Notes under the pieces: generated by a model
Databases searched by the model: none
Seen by the model: the letters and a program-made list of their open reading frames with translations, nothing else
What the model was told of the DNA's origin: nothing
From: Myxococcota bacterium
GTDB taxonomy: Bacteria; Myxococcota_A; UBA9160; UBA4427
Reading direction: 5' to 3'
Assembly (NCBI GenBank): GCA_030748735.1
Contig: JASMLK010000129.1
Coordinates: forward strand, 1 to 45,345
Length of the DNA: 45,345 nucleotides
Position numbers and translations under genes: made by a program
Shown: in pieces, positions 32,989 through 41,338 of the stretch
Numbering within the stretch: the first letter of the stretch is position 1
How the letters are laid out: every line of letters begins with the position of its first letter

Positions 32989-33669
32989 TCAGAAGCCCGA
33001 CTGGTAGTAGGGATTCGATCCCGAGGCGTGATCCGTCGTGTCGAGGACTTCGCTGATCTCGGGGATCTGTCGCCGCAGCGCGACTTCGACGCCGTGCTTC
33101 AAGGTCTGCGCCGCCATGCCGCAGCCCTGGCATCCGCCACCCATGTGAAGGAAGACGCGCGTCCCCTTTACGTCGAGTAGCGAGATGTAACCCCCATGGC
33201 CGGCAACCGAGGGATTGATCTCGTTGTCGATGATGTCCTGCACGCGTGCGCGCAGCTCTTCTTCCGGGCCGCTCCCGGCAGCCGCGGCCGCGATGGCGTC
33301 GACTGGCGAAGGTTCTTCATCGGCGTCGAGCACCGCGCGAATCGCTTCTTCGATCGGGCCGAGCAGGTTCGGCCAGTCGGCACCCATGTGCTTGGCCACG
33401 ATCATGACGTTGTCCTTCAAGATCACCGAGTGGACGCCTGCCACGCGCATCACGCGCTGGGCGACCGGCGCGTTCGCGGCTTCGGCGTGGGTCTCGAAGA
33501 ACTCGGTTCGACCGGGGGCGAGATCGCGGTTCAGGGTGATCTTGCAGGTGTCGGTGTCGGGGCCCGGGTCGGACATCGTGACCTCGAGCGCGGGTGTCGC
33601 TTCCGACGGCTCACCACCGGTTTCCGCATCGCTACCGAATATCTGCTTCACACGATTCATCACTGTCAC
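32989..33669 (-). CDS. Nfu-type Fe-S scaffold/carrier protein
   Basis: Delivers Fe-S clusters to target proteins. The 226 residues contain an Nfu N-terminal domain (about 40-125, with RTEFFETHAEAANAPVAQRVM and VHSVILKDNVMIVAK) and a C-terminal NifU-like domain with GGYISLLDVKG and the cluster-binding CQGCGMA (C-x2-C). GTG 33669 overlaps the upstream stop as GTGA and has GGAG 7 bases before it, settling the start over ATG 33660. Last gene of an operon with an A-type carrier and a YgfZ-TPR protein. Confidence 0.92.
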   Translation of the reverse strand: MTVMNRVKQIFGSDAETGGEPSEATPALEVTMSDPGPDTDTCKITLNRDLAPGRTEFFETHAEAANAPVAQRVMRVAGVHSVILKDNVMIVAKHMGADWPNLLGPIEEAIRAVLDADEEPSPVDAIAAAAAGSGPEEELRARVQDIIDNEINPSVAGHGGYISLLDVKGTRVFLHMGGGCQGCGMAAQTLKHGVEVALRRQIPEISEVLDTTDHASGSNPYYQSGF

Positions 33670-35600
33670 GTGCCTTCTCCCTCTGGTGATCGATCATCCC
33701 GATTGGGGGACCCGGGGGGCGCGGTTTCGCGGGTCGTGTCCGAGCGCGTCGCCGATAGCAGCAATGCGCGGTGTTCCATTTCTTTCAGCGGCATCAGGTC
33801 ACCCTTGCGCGAGGCGACTTCCATGCCCGCTCGATAGACGCGCTCGGCGTCGTTTGGGCGTCCGAGTTCTTCGAGGGTCTTGCCGTGGGCGAGGTAGACC
33901 GCCGAGTTGTTCGCGTCGGCGGCGGCCGCGCGAGCGTAGTGGCTTTCGGCTTCGTCGAAGTGTTCGAGGGTCGCCAGGGCATTGCCCATCCCGAAGAGCG
34001 CCACCGGGTCGTCGGGATCGATTTCGAGGACCTGCCCAAACATCTTCTGCTTGCGTGTGGCGTCCGTGCGCTCCTGTTCGCGCAACTGGGCGTCGATTTC
34101 GTCGTCCGCCAACTCGTTGCCCGTCCCGAGGGCGAGACTCTTCTGCATGGCTTTCGCGGCGTGGTTCTCCGCCGTCGTCTTGTCGCCGATCTTCATGTAG
34201 TAGAGCGACAGGTTCGTGTTCACCATGGGCTCGGTCGGGGCGAGCTCTTCGAGACGTTTGAAGATGTCGATGGCTTCGTGAAAACGTTCCGAGCGGCCGA
34301 GAATGACGCCGACGGCTTCGTAGCCGTCCGAAAAGCCGGGATCCAACCCGAGCGCCTCTTCGAGGATGCCGAGGGCTTCTTCCTCGCGGCCCTGCGCGAA
34401 CACGCGAACGGCGCGGTCGTAGAGGAAGGCCACCCGCTCGTCGCGGTCGGGCGCGCTGTAGAACGGGAGCAGGGTGACGCGCGCCGTGACGTTGCCGCCC
34501 TCGAGTTCGAGGTCGAGGGTCTGGCCGGGCGTGCGATGCCCTTTGTCGAGATACGCGTAGGCGACGGGATACCCGAGCACCGGTGAAATCGTGCGCGACA
34601 CGATCTGGCCAACGGCCTTCTTCTCTCCCGGCACGCGCAGTCCGCCGCCGATGTCGGGAAGACGTTCGAGCATGCGCGCTTGCGAGGACCAGTCGCCTTG
34701 CGGAGCGCTGTCGAAGACGAGGCCGCGAAGCCCGTAGGGAAGGGCGCCGTAGGTGCGTACGCGCGCGATGACTTCCTGTCCGAGATAGCAGCCCTTCGTG
34801 TAGCTCACGGCCTGTTGCTCGAGACCCGTTTCGGGCAGGATGGATTTTCGATCGCGCGTGTCGACGCCGACGCGCACCTGGCCGGCTTCGATGCGAAGGA
34901 TCTCGGCGACTTGCGATCGCGTGTCGGCGGCAAGGGTTTCGAAGTCCGCGTCGCGGGCGGCGGTTTCGAGCTGGGCGTGAAGCGCATCGTTCGCGCTGTT
35001 CGGTGTGGCGAGCAGGAACCCCGGGTCTCCAGCAAGTGAGCGTGAGATCAAGAGCGTGTGGAGCGAACCGTCACCGGGGCTTTCGAGCACCCGACATGCA
35101 TAGGGGCGAAGCGGTGATTCGCCGACCTCGATGTTCGCGCTTTGCAGTACCGCGTCCGCGCTCACGCCCTGAAGCGTCGACCACGCGTAGTCTTCGGAAA
35201 CGTCGCGGAAGTTCACGTCGTCCGAGAAGAGATAGGCGTCGAAGGCCGAGATCAGGGCTTCGACCTGGTCCCGTTCGACGAGCAGCAGGAAGGTCTGGAC
35301 TTCTGCTTCGTCGGGATCGCCCGACCCGACATCCGAAGGAAGTCGGTGAAGCGAAAAGAAGTGAAGCAGCTGTCCCTGCAGCGTGACGCGCGCCGAAAAG
35401 TTGCCTTCACCCGGTTCTAGGGCTTCGACCTCGTTGGTGACCTGCCCGTGAAGGAAGCGCGCCGCGTCCTTGCCGCGAGCGAGGATCGCGCCCGGTCGCA
35501 CGAATCCCTCGGCGTTGGCATCGCTCGGATCGAGCTTTGCGAACCAACCGTGCTCGCGTGCGGCCTGGGCTCGTTCGAGGATGTCGATGGGAAAACTCAT
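33666..35600 (-). CDS. YgfZ/GcvT-like folate-binding protein fused to TPR repeats
   Basis: A 644-residue fusion. Residues 1-385 or so are YgfZ (CAF17-like), which acts with A-type carriers in maturing [4Fe-4S] and radical-SAM enzymes; the hallmark K-x-x-C-[YF]-x-G-Q-E appears as TKGCYLGQE with Cys271. Residues about 390-610 form TPR repeats (AVRVFAQGREEEALGILEEAL, VILGRSERFHEAIDIFKRL, ALFGMGNALATLEHFDEAESHYARA). YgfZ proteins are usually about 325 residues without TPRs. The start is ATG 35600 (another ATG at 35609); no strong ribosome site is seen. The stop overlaps the nfu start. It is 71 bases after the A-type carrier gene. Confidence 0.9.
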   Translation of the reverse strand: MSFPIDILERAQAAREHGWFAKLDPSDANAEGFVRPGAILARGKDAARFLHGQVTNEVEALEPGEGNFSARVTLQGQLLHFFSLHRLPSDVGSGDPDEAEVQTFLLLVERDQVEALISAFDAYLFSDDVNFRDVSEDYAWSTLQGVSADAVLQSANIEVGESPLRPYACRVLESPGDGSLHTLLISRSLAGDPGFLLATPNSANDALHAQLETAARDADFETLAADTRSQVAEILRIEAGQVRVGVDTRDRKSILPETGLEQQAVSYTKGCYLGQEVIARVRTYGALPYGLRGLVFDSAPQGDWSSQARMLERLPDIGGGLRVPGEKKAVGQIVSRTISPVLGYPVAYAYLDKGHRTPGQTLDLELEGGNVTARVTLLPFYSAPDRDERVAFLYDRAVRVFAQGREEEALGILEEALGLDPGFSDGYEAVGVILGRSERFHEAIDIFKRLEELAPTEPMVNTNLSLYYMKIGDKTTAENHAAKAMQKSLALGTGNELADDEIDAQLREQERTDATRKQKMFGQVLEIDPDDPVALFGMGNALATLEHFDEAESHYARAAAADANNSAVYLAHGKTLEELGRPNDAERVYRAGMEVASRKGDLMPLKEMEHRALLLSATRSDTTRETAPPGSPNRDDRSPEGEGT

Positions 35601-35670
35601 GACGGCCATACGGGCAGGGGAACGCGGTGCGCGTTGCCTGCCACCGGTTGCTGCGGTCGAACGGGAAACT

Positions 35671-36099
35671 TCAGATCGAGAAGCTCTCGCCGCAACCGCA
35701 GGTGTTGGACGCCTGGGGGTTGTGGAACACGAAGCCGCGACCTTCGAGACCACTCTGGAAGTCGAGGGTGATGCCGCTCAAGTAGATCGTGCTCTTGCGA
35801 TCGAGGAAGACGTTGAAGCCGTCGAAGGGGATGACGGTGTCGCCTTCCTGTTCGGCGGTGAATTCGAGGTGATAGGAGAGACCCGAGCAGCCGCCGCCCT
35901 TGATCCCGAGACGCAAGCCCGGCTGCCCCTCGGCTTCGATCAGCCGCTTCACTTCTTCCTGGGCAGCGGGCGTCAGGCTGACGACCGATTCGGTGCCTCC
36001 CGCTTCGGTGTCATCGCCTGCGGCCGGGGTGGCCCAGTCGAGTGGGCTCGAGACCTTGGATGCGGACTTGGATGAGGGTGGAGACGCTTCGTTGGCCAT
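35671..36099 (-). CDS. erpA: A-type Fe-S carrier (IscA/ErpA family)
   Basis: Carries Fe-S clusters to apo-enzymes. From ATG 36099 there are 142 residues: a Ser/Ala-rich lead of about 38, then the core VSLTPAAQEEVKRLI, GGGCSGLSYHLEF and the C-terminal NTCGCGESF, supplying the three conserved cysteines. The lead is longer than in ErpA of E. coli (114 residues in total). It heads the erpA, ygfZ-TPR, nfu operon. Whether it is ErpA, IscA or SufA cannot be separated by motif; ErpA is preferred because no isc or suf genes are adjacent. Confidence 0.85.
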   Translation of the reverse strand: MANEASPPSSKSASKVSSPLDWATPAAGDDTEAGGTESVVSLTPAAQEEVKRLIEAEGQPGLRLGIKGGGCSGLSYHLEFTAEQEGDTVIPFDGFNVFLDRKSTIYLSGITLDFQSGLEGRGFVFHNPQASNTCGCGESFSI

Positions 36100-36193
36100 G
36101 AGTGCTTCTCGCGTGTCGTGTATTGGGTGTTGGGTGTGTGTCGCGGGCGATCGAGCGCGGGGGCGCGGAAGAGGGCGCGAGCCGTCGGCGAGG

Positions 36194-36222
36194 ATAGTTT
36201 GCTGCGCGGGAGGACCGGTCAA
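36194..36222 (-). promoter_or_regulatory. Possible sigma-70 promoter of the Fe-S operon
   Basis: On the minus strand TTGACC (36222-36217) stands 17 bases before AACTAT (36199-36194), near-consensus -35 and a weak -10. Transcription would start about 36187, leaving an 88-base leader before ATG 36099. No IscR-type site is convincing. Confidence 0.35.
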
Positions 36223-36390
36223 GCGATACCGCGAGAAATCGGACCAAACAAGTCCTATTTGCGCGGATCCCGGGATTCCGGCCCTCCTATCGATTCGGTC
36301 TTTCGCCAGGGAAGTTGAATTGACTCGCAACTATCTCCACAACTCTGTGGAATATCGTGTGTTCTCGGATCTGTCTCTGGTGCGCGGCGG

Positions 36391-36852
36391 GTGCGGGGCT
36401 CCTTGGCGGCGGCGCGGGCGAGGGCCTATCAAATCGTGTCCGCCTTCGTGGGTGGCAGCGTGTCGAAGATCAAGGCCCTGGATCCAGATCTGGCGATCGG
36501 CTTCTCCGACATCCAGGCGGATCTCGCACGCGAACTCATCGTCGAGAACCTGCAGGTGTTGATCTTCAATCAGCGAAGCCTGCGCGAGATCATGGGCGTG
36601 ATCGTCGACGAAGCCGAGGTCGAGGCCGCCGACCCGCAGATCATGCTCGCGTCCTGGTGCGGCAAGGTGCTCGATGCCGCTTCGGTCTACGCCCGCGAGA
36701 CGATGGGGTCGGTCGAAGCACTGCGCGAACGCCGGCTCGTCGAAGTGCCCGCCGAAATCATCCTGCAACCCGGCCCCGCTTGCCTGACCGATGGACTCGA
36801 TCGGCTGGTGGAAATCATTTCGGGCTTTGGTGAGGATCACGCCAACCGCTGA
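36391..36852 (+). pseudogene. Remnant of a BtuF-like cobalamin-binding protein
   Basis: Two parts of a periplasmic cobalamin-binding protein (BtuF-like, Helical-backbone metal receptor family) are joined in one 153-codon frame. The first, from about 36436, reads VSAFVGGSVSKIKALDPDLAIGFSDIQADLA and VLIFNQRSLREI; the second reads AADPQIMLASWCGKV and EIILQPGPACLTDGLDRLVEI. In full-length relatives of about 270-300 residues these blocks are separated by roughly 90 residues, and an N-terminal lobe of about 60 residues precedes the first. Both are absent here, and no signal peptide or ribosome site is seen. It is unlikely to bind corrinoid normally. Confidence 0.7.
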
Positions 36853-36859
36853 AGCGGTG

Positions 36860-37075
36860 CTGCGCATCCAGATCGCGGGCGAAGTGCGCGACGGCGACGA
36901 GATGGAAGTCGGTCTCGGCTCACTCGAAGAGGGGCGCTGCCTCGTGCTCTTCGGACGCGAAGGCAAGCTCACCGGTGCCGTCGGCCTGAAGCGCGCGCGC
37001 CAGCTCAACGAATACCGCGACTTGATTGGCGAAAGTGTTTCGTGGGGCGACGCTGTGGTGAAGCTTCGCGGCTGA
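36860..37075 (+). pseudogene. C-terminal fragment of a ferredoxin-NAD(P)H reductase
   Basis: About 71 residues match the C-terminal domain of rubredoxin/putidaredoxin-reductase-type flavoproteins: LRIQIAGEVRDGDEMEVGLGS, CLVLFGREGKLTGAVGLKRARQLNEYR and SVSWGDAVV. The FAD- and NAD-binding domains (about 320 residues) are absent. It starts 8 bases after the stop of the BtuF-like remnant, in a different frame, with no credible start of its own. Both remnants look like products of deletions in one ancestral gene run. Confidence 0.65.
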
Positions 37076-37087
37076 AGCGTCCCTGCC

Positions 37088-37984
37088 TCAGCTGCGCTTC
37101 CAGAGCGCTTCGAGTACGCCTCCACCTTCGACCGAATGGCCCTCGCACGACACCCGGCCTTCTTCTTCGAGCTTGACGAGGTGTGAAGTCACCGACTGCC
37201 CTGCCGCGGGGTAGAGGGCTTCCGGGTAGCCGACATAAACGGCGCGAACGATGTCGATCAACTCTCGCGTTTCGCCGCCGAGGGCGTCGAGGATCTGCCG
37301 CTCGCGCTCGAGGCGGTGTTCGATGTATTCGCCCACCTTGGCACGGCCGTCCTGGATGCAGGGGCCGTGCGCAGGGTAGATCCGCGTGGGCTCTTCGCCT
37401 TCGAGGCGCGCCAGCGAATCCATGTATTCGAGCAGGCTCCCGCTTTCGGCGGGGATCACCGTGGTGCCGATGCCGAGGACGTTGTCTCCCGAAAAGGCCG
37501 CCTGTTCTTCTTCGAGGATGAAGCACAGGTGGTCGGGGCAATGGCCCGGCGTGTAGATCGCGCGAAGCGTCGCGCCCTCGGCCTTGATCACCGACCCGTC
37601 GTCGATCGGTGAAATCTCGAACGGGTAGACGACGTCCGTGTCGGGCCACGGCCGCTTGTGGACCAGCACTTCGCCGAAGCGCTTCATCACGCTCTCGACA
37701 CCCCCGATGTGGTCGGGGTGGCCGTGGGTCAGCACGATCTCGTCGATGCCCTCGCACCCGACGCGCTCCATCGCCTGTTCGAGAACCGGAAGGTATTCCT
37801 CGCGGCCGTCGCCCGCGTCGAGCAGGATGCGCCGCGGGCCGGTGCCGACGAGGTAGGTGTTGGTGCCCGGGCCGGTGAACGCGCTCGGGTTCTGCCCGAG
37901 GGCGACCGCGACGCGGTCCGACCAGACATCGACGTCTGGCAGCAGGGAACCCAGCAGGATGGGAGGCGATTGGGCGTCGGACAT
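37088..37984 (-). CDS. Metallo-beta-lactamase-fold hydrolase (LACTB2-like)
   Basis: A 298-residue MBL-fold protein. Metal-binding motifs are THGHPDHIGG (H-x-H-x-D-H), TPGHCPDHLCF, FSGDNVLG and the final His in YPAHGPCI. A C-terminal winged-helix segment of about 60 residues (VTSHLVKLEEEGRVSCEG) is typical of LACTB2-like proteins, some of which are endoribonucleases; a thioester or lactone hydrolase is equally possible. The family has no fixed substrate. ATG 37984 overlaps the msrB stop (ATGA), so they are co-translated. Confidence 0.87.
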   Translation of the reverse strand: MSDAQSPPILLGSLLPDVDVWSDRVAVALGQNPSAFTGPGTNTYLVGTGPRRILLDAGDGREEYLPVLEQAMERVGCEGIDEIVLTHGHPDHIGGVESVMKRFGEVLVHKRPWPDTDVVYPFEISPIDDGSVIKAEGATLRAIYTPGHCPDHLCFILEEEQAAFSGDNVLGIGTTVIPAESGSLLEYMDSLARLEGEEPTRIYPAHGPCIQDGRAKVGEYIEHRLERERQILDALGGETRELIDIVRAVYVGYPEALYPAAGQSVTSHLVKLEEEGRVSCEGHSVEGGGVLEALWKRS

Positions 37985-38397
37985 CAGGACTCCGGGTCCG
38001 TTTCTTCGGGGCGGAACTTCAGCGAAACGGAATTGATGCAATAGCGCAGGCCGGTCGGATTCGGGCCGTCGGGGAAGACATGGCCGAGGTGCGCGTCGCA
38101 GCGGCTGCACGTGACTTCGGTGCGAACCATCCCGTGGCTCGTGTCGTTGATCTCCTCGACGCGCTCGCCCTCGACGGGTTGCCGGAAACTCGGCCAACCC
38201 GAATGGGAATCGTACTTGGTTTCGGAGGAGAAGAGTTCGGCTTCGCAGCAGCGGCACAGGTACGTGCCCGTCGCCTTGTTGCCCACGTACTCGCCGGTGA
38301 AGGGGGCTTCGGTGCCTTTCAGTCGACACACTTCGTATTCGTCACGCGAAAGTTCTTCGCGCCATTCGTCGTCGGTCTTCTTGATCTTCTCCGCCAT
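37984..38397 (-). CDS. msrB: Peptide-methionine (R)-S-oxide reductase
   Basis: Repairs oxidised methionine (R-sulfoxide) in proteins. The 137 residues contain the two zinc C-x2-C pairs ([10 protein letters not shown] and [11 protein letters not shown]), HSGWPSF, and the catalytic Cys in [14 protein letters not shown] 38397 has GGAGA 6 bases upstream; the open frame beyond it is Arg-rich and not MsrB-like. It is cytoplasmic, as no signal is seen. The stop overlaps the next gene, an MBL hydrolase. No msrA nearby. Confidence 0.95.
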   Translation of the reverse strand: MAEKIKKTDDEWREELSRDEYEVCRLKGTEAPFTGEYVGNKATGTYLCRCCEAELFSSETKYDSHSGWPSFRQPVEGERVEEINDTSHGMVRTEVTCSRCDAHLGHVFPDGPNPTGLRYCINSVSLKFRPEETDPES

Positions 38398-38435
38398 CGG
38401 GGTTCTCCGGTTCGCGCGGGGTGCGCAGGGAGGCG

Positions 38436-39053
38436 TCAGTCGGCCCGACCGCGCGACTCGGCCAGTTCGTCGACGAGTTCGCGCAAGACGGCAAGGTAGG
38501 CTTGCGCGATCGGCAGCGAAAGCACTCGCTGGCGCCCCTCGGGCGACATCAGGCGCAGGCTCTTGAGCGCGACGTCTCGCAGCTTGTCGGGATCGAGTCG
38601 CGCCGCAATGTCGTCGAGTTGGGTTTCGAAGAAGATCAGGCACGCAACATCTTCGAGGGCCTGCGCTTCGGGGTCGCCGGCGAGGTTCTTGCGTACGATG
38701 ATCGCGGCGACCCTCGCGATCGTCTTCTCGTCGTAGCCGCACGATCGCAGGATCTCGCTGGCTTCGTCTGCATGGCGCTGCTTCAAGGCCTGGCGCCAGA
38801 CGAGGTATCCCTTGCGACCTTCCGGGTAGTCGCTGCGCGGTAGCGACCAGCGACGCAGATGGTGCGCGCGTGCCGCAAGCCGCAGGGCTTCAGTCGGGGG
38901 GTTACAGAGGATTTCGATCCATTCGCTCGCGAGGTCGGCGTGAGCGAGTTCCTTGGAGCGCACCTCACCCCGGACCTCGATTTCGTTCGGGTCTTCGGCA
39001 TTCGCGCGATCGATCGCGGCGATGGCACGCTCGAAGCGGGAGTCGGTCGGCAT
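38436..39053 (-). CDS. DUF4202 family protein
   Basis: A 205-residue, mostly helical soluble protein. The segments [55 protein letters not shown] and [13 protein letters not shown] match my recollection of DUF4202, a family of unknown function with conserved His/Arg residues that may be HD-like (inference). It starts 11 bases after the stop of the oxidoreductase gene upstream, so probably the same transcript, and ends 39 bases before msrB. Confidence 0.75.
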   Translation of the reverse strand: MPTDSRFERAIAAIDRANAEDPNEIEVRGEVRSKELAHADLASEWIEILCNPPTEALRLAARAHHLRRWSLPRSDYPEGRKGYLVWRQALKQRHADEASEILRSCGYDEKTIARVAAIIVRKNLAGDPEAQALEDVACLIFFETQLDDIAARLDPDKLRDVALKSLRLMSPEGRQRVLSLPIAQAYLAVLRELVDELAESRGRAD

Positions 39054-39063
39054 TGCGCGTAAC

Positions 39064-40143
39064 CTAGTCTTCGAACTCGAGCGTGCAACTCGGCGTGGTG
39101 GGGCGCGCCTGGCAGGCGAGTACCCAACCCCCGGCGAGCTCGCGCCTGGTCAGCGCCTCGTGTTTGGGCATGTTGACCTCGCCGTCGCGCAGCTTCGCCA
39201 TGCAGCAACCGCAGTAACCGTCCTGGCACGAAAAGGGCACGTCGACGCCTGCGCGGACGGCGGCCTTCAGGATCGGTTCGCCGGCTTCGCAGGAGATCTG
39301 GTGGGTCTGGCCGTCGAGGTGGATCGTGACCTGTGCCGCGGCACCGCTCGTGTCGGCCGGTGCCTCTTCGGCGGGACGCCGGTCGGGGTCGACAGCAGAG
39401 ACGAAGCGTTCGACGTAGATCTCTCCGTCTTCGAGAGGGCGGTTCGGTAGCACCTCTTCGATGGCGTCCATGAAAGGGGTGGGGCCACAGACATAGAAGT
39501 CCGAATCGAGTCGGCCTTCGATGTGCTTTGCGATGTCGGCCTTCGTCATCACGCCGCGCTCGTCGTCGAGATGGGAGATCAACTCGAAGCGGTCACCGAA
39601 CTGGCCCGCGATGGCTTCGAGTTCGGCACGGAAGATCACCGAGGCCCGGTCGCGATTGGCGTAGACGAGCTTCACGTGGCGATCGGTTTCGCGCAGCGCC
39701 TGCTTCAGGATCGAGATCACCGGCGTGATGCCGCTGCCGCCGCCGAACAGCGTGATCGGATTCGTGCGTTCGGCGGCGTGGTGCAGGATGAAGTGGCCAC
39801 CCGGCGGCATGGCCTGGATGCGACTCCCCTGGCGCAGGTTGTCGCACATCCAGTTCGACACACGGCCGTCTTCGACGCGCTTCACCGTCACCTTCGGGCG
39901 GTCGCCCCAGGCCGGCGAACTCGAAAGCGAGTAACACCGGCGCACGTGGAAGTCCTGCCACGGGATCTCGAAGGTGAAGAACTGTCCGGCCTTGTAGCGG
40001 AACAGTTCTTCCAGTTCGTTCGGGATCTCGAAGATGAACGAGTTGGCATCCGCGGTTTCGCGAATCACGTCGAAGACGGTGAGTTCGTAGAACCGATGTC
40101 GCGGGTCGTCGCCCACGACGGGCATGGAATCGATCTGGGACAC
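39064..40143 (-). CDS. Three-domain ferredoxin reductase (FAD, NAD(P), plant-type [2Fe-2S])
   Basis: Electron-transfer component of an oxygenase or related system. The 359 residues run: FAD domain with RCYSLSSSP, NAD(P) domain with FGGGSGITPVISIL and YVCGPTPFM, then a C-terminal [2Fe-2S] domain with SCQDGYCGCCMAKLRDG (C-x4-C-x2-C) and a last Cys in LACQA. The order matches KshB/PaaE-type reductases, including 3-ketosteroid 9-alpha-hydroxylase reductase. GTG 40143 is chosen because GGAG is 5 bases before it; the frame is open to a TTG at 40209. No oxygenase partner is in view, so the acceptor is unknown. Confidence 0.9.
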   Translation of the reverse strand: MSQIDSMPVVGDDPRHRFYELTVFDVIRETADANSFIFEIPNELEELFRYKAGQFFTFEIPWQDFHVRRCYSLSSSPAWGDRPKVTVKRVEDGRVSNWMCDNLRQGSRIQAMPPGGHFILHHAAERTNPITLFGGGSGITPVISILKQALRETDRHVKLVYANRDRASVIFRAELEAIAGQFGDRFELISHLDDERGVMTKADIAKHIEGRLDSDFYVCGPTPFMDAIEEVLPNRPLEDGEIYVERFVSAVDPDRRPAEEAPADTSGAAAQVTIHLDGQTHQISCEAGEPILKAAVRAGVDVPFSCQDGYCGCCMAKLRDGEVNMPKHEALTRRELAGGWVLACQARPTTPSCTLEFED

Positions 40144-40220
40144 AGCTTCTCCGTTGGGGGCGCAGGCCGCACGAAAGGCGGCGGAATTTAGGGCCTCGGT
40201 CTGTCGCAAGCCAGCCGACG

Positions 40221-41243
40221 TTATCCCTCTTCGGGGCGCTGGCTCCGTTCGCCGTAGCGCGCGATCGCAAGCGTCACGCCGAGACCGCCGAGTACCAGCG
40301 CGAGTGCGCCGCCGACCTGCCCACCGCTGGGATCGAAGATCTCGAGTGGCCAGTCCTTCGGCTCGATCTCGGGCAGACTTTCGGCGGTGACGACCCGTCC
40401 CTTGATCGTGGAGCCGATCTCCGGTTCGACCGGCTGCTGAAAGGGCCAGAGTCCCACGACAGCACCGAGCAGCAAGCCCAGCAGCGCGCCGAGGGTGGCC
40501 TTTGCGTAGCGGTCGAGGAGCCAGCGCAACAGATTCGAGACGCCCACGATGCCGACGACCACGCCGATGCCCACCGGGATCACGAGTGTTGCGGCTTCGA
40601 GGATGAGGCCGAAGTCCTGCCCGAGGAGTCCTTCCTTCAAGGTGTCGACCGCGCCGAGGATCGTTTCGTACTGCCCGAGGAGCAGTAACAGGTAGCCGCC
40701 GCTCACGCCGGGGAGAATCATCGCCGAAGCACCGGCCAGCCCGGAAAGGAACAGGAAGAGCTGGCTCGCTTCACCGCTGGACGCCCCGGTGCCGAGCCCC
40801 AACTGCATCGCCACCATGAAGAGAAACGACCCCGCCGCTCCGGCAAACACCGCGGGCGTCGCGGGGGCCACAAGGCGCCAGACCAGTGGAAGCCCACCGA
40901 GGGTGAGCCCGATGAACAGGCTGTACATGATCCAGCGCTGCTCGATCACGAGACTGCGCATCAAGCCGGCGAGCAGCAGGATGGCCAGCGCTGCCGCGAT
41001 CACGATGGTCCCCAGTAGCACGATCGAGCGCGGCTTGAACTTCGCCGTCGAGACCTCGGCGATCGCGGAGATGAAGTTCGGGTAGACCCCCGCCGCGAGC
41101 AGCATCGTGCCTCCGCTGATGCCGGGAACGAGGTTCGCAAGCCCCATCAATACCCCGCCGATCCCACTGCGGATGACCAGCGAGGGGATCGAACTCGCGT
41201 CGTCGTCAGCGGGCAGGGCGGAACCTTCGGAATCGTTCGACAT
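40221..41243 (-). CDS. DUF368 membrane protein, probable undecaprenyl-phosphate translocase (PopT-like)
   Basis: A 340-residue polytopic membrane protein with roughly eight to ten helices. Two internal repeats carry the family hallmark: NLVPGISGGTM near residue 38 and LPGVSGGYLLLLLGQY in the middle. DUF368 proteins have been reported as translocases that recycle undecaprenyl phosphate across the inner membrane. A hydrophilic loop precedes the last helix. ATG 41243 has AGGAG 9 bases upstream. It stands alone, divergent from the SRAP gene. Confidence 0.88.
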   Translation of the reverse strand: MSNDSEGSALPADDDASSIPSLVIRSGIGGVLMGLANLVPGISGGTMLLAAGVYPNFISAIAEVSTAKFKPRSIVLLGTIVIAAALAILLLAGLMRSLVIEQRWIMYSLFIGLTLGGLPLVWRLVAPATPAVFAGAAGSFLFMVAMQLGLGTGASSGEASQLFLFLSGLAGASAMILPGVSGGYLLLLLGQYETILGAVDTLKEGLLGQDFGLILEAATLVIPVGIGVVVGIVGVSNLLRWLLDRYAKATLGALLGLLLGAVVGLWPFQQPVEPEIGSTIKGRVVTAESLPEIEPKDWPLEIFDPSGGQVGGALALVLGGLGVTLAIARYGERSQRPEEG

Positions 41244-41338
41244 GGACTGCTGCTCCTGAAGCGGGGACGCGCCGGGCGTGGGGTTCGGGTGGATGGGTTC
41301 GTGCGAAAAGGTTCCGGGGGCGCGGTAGTCTACTCGCC

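Noticed and set aside
36331..37125. 264-codon minus-strand open frame over the BtuF-like and reductase remnants
   Set aside because: The forward strand has clear conserved motifs; the reverse translation is compositionally biased.
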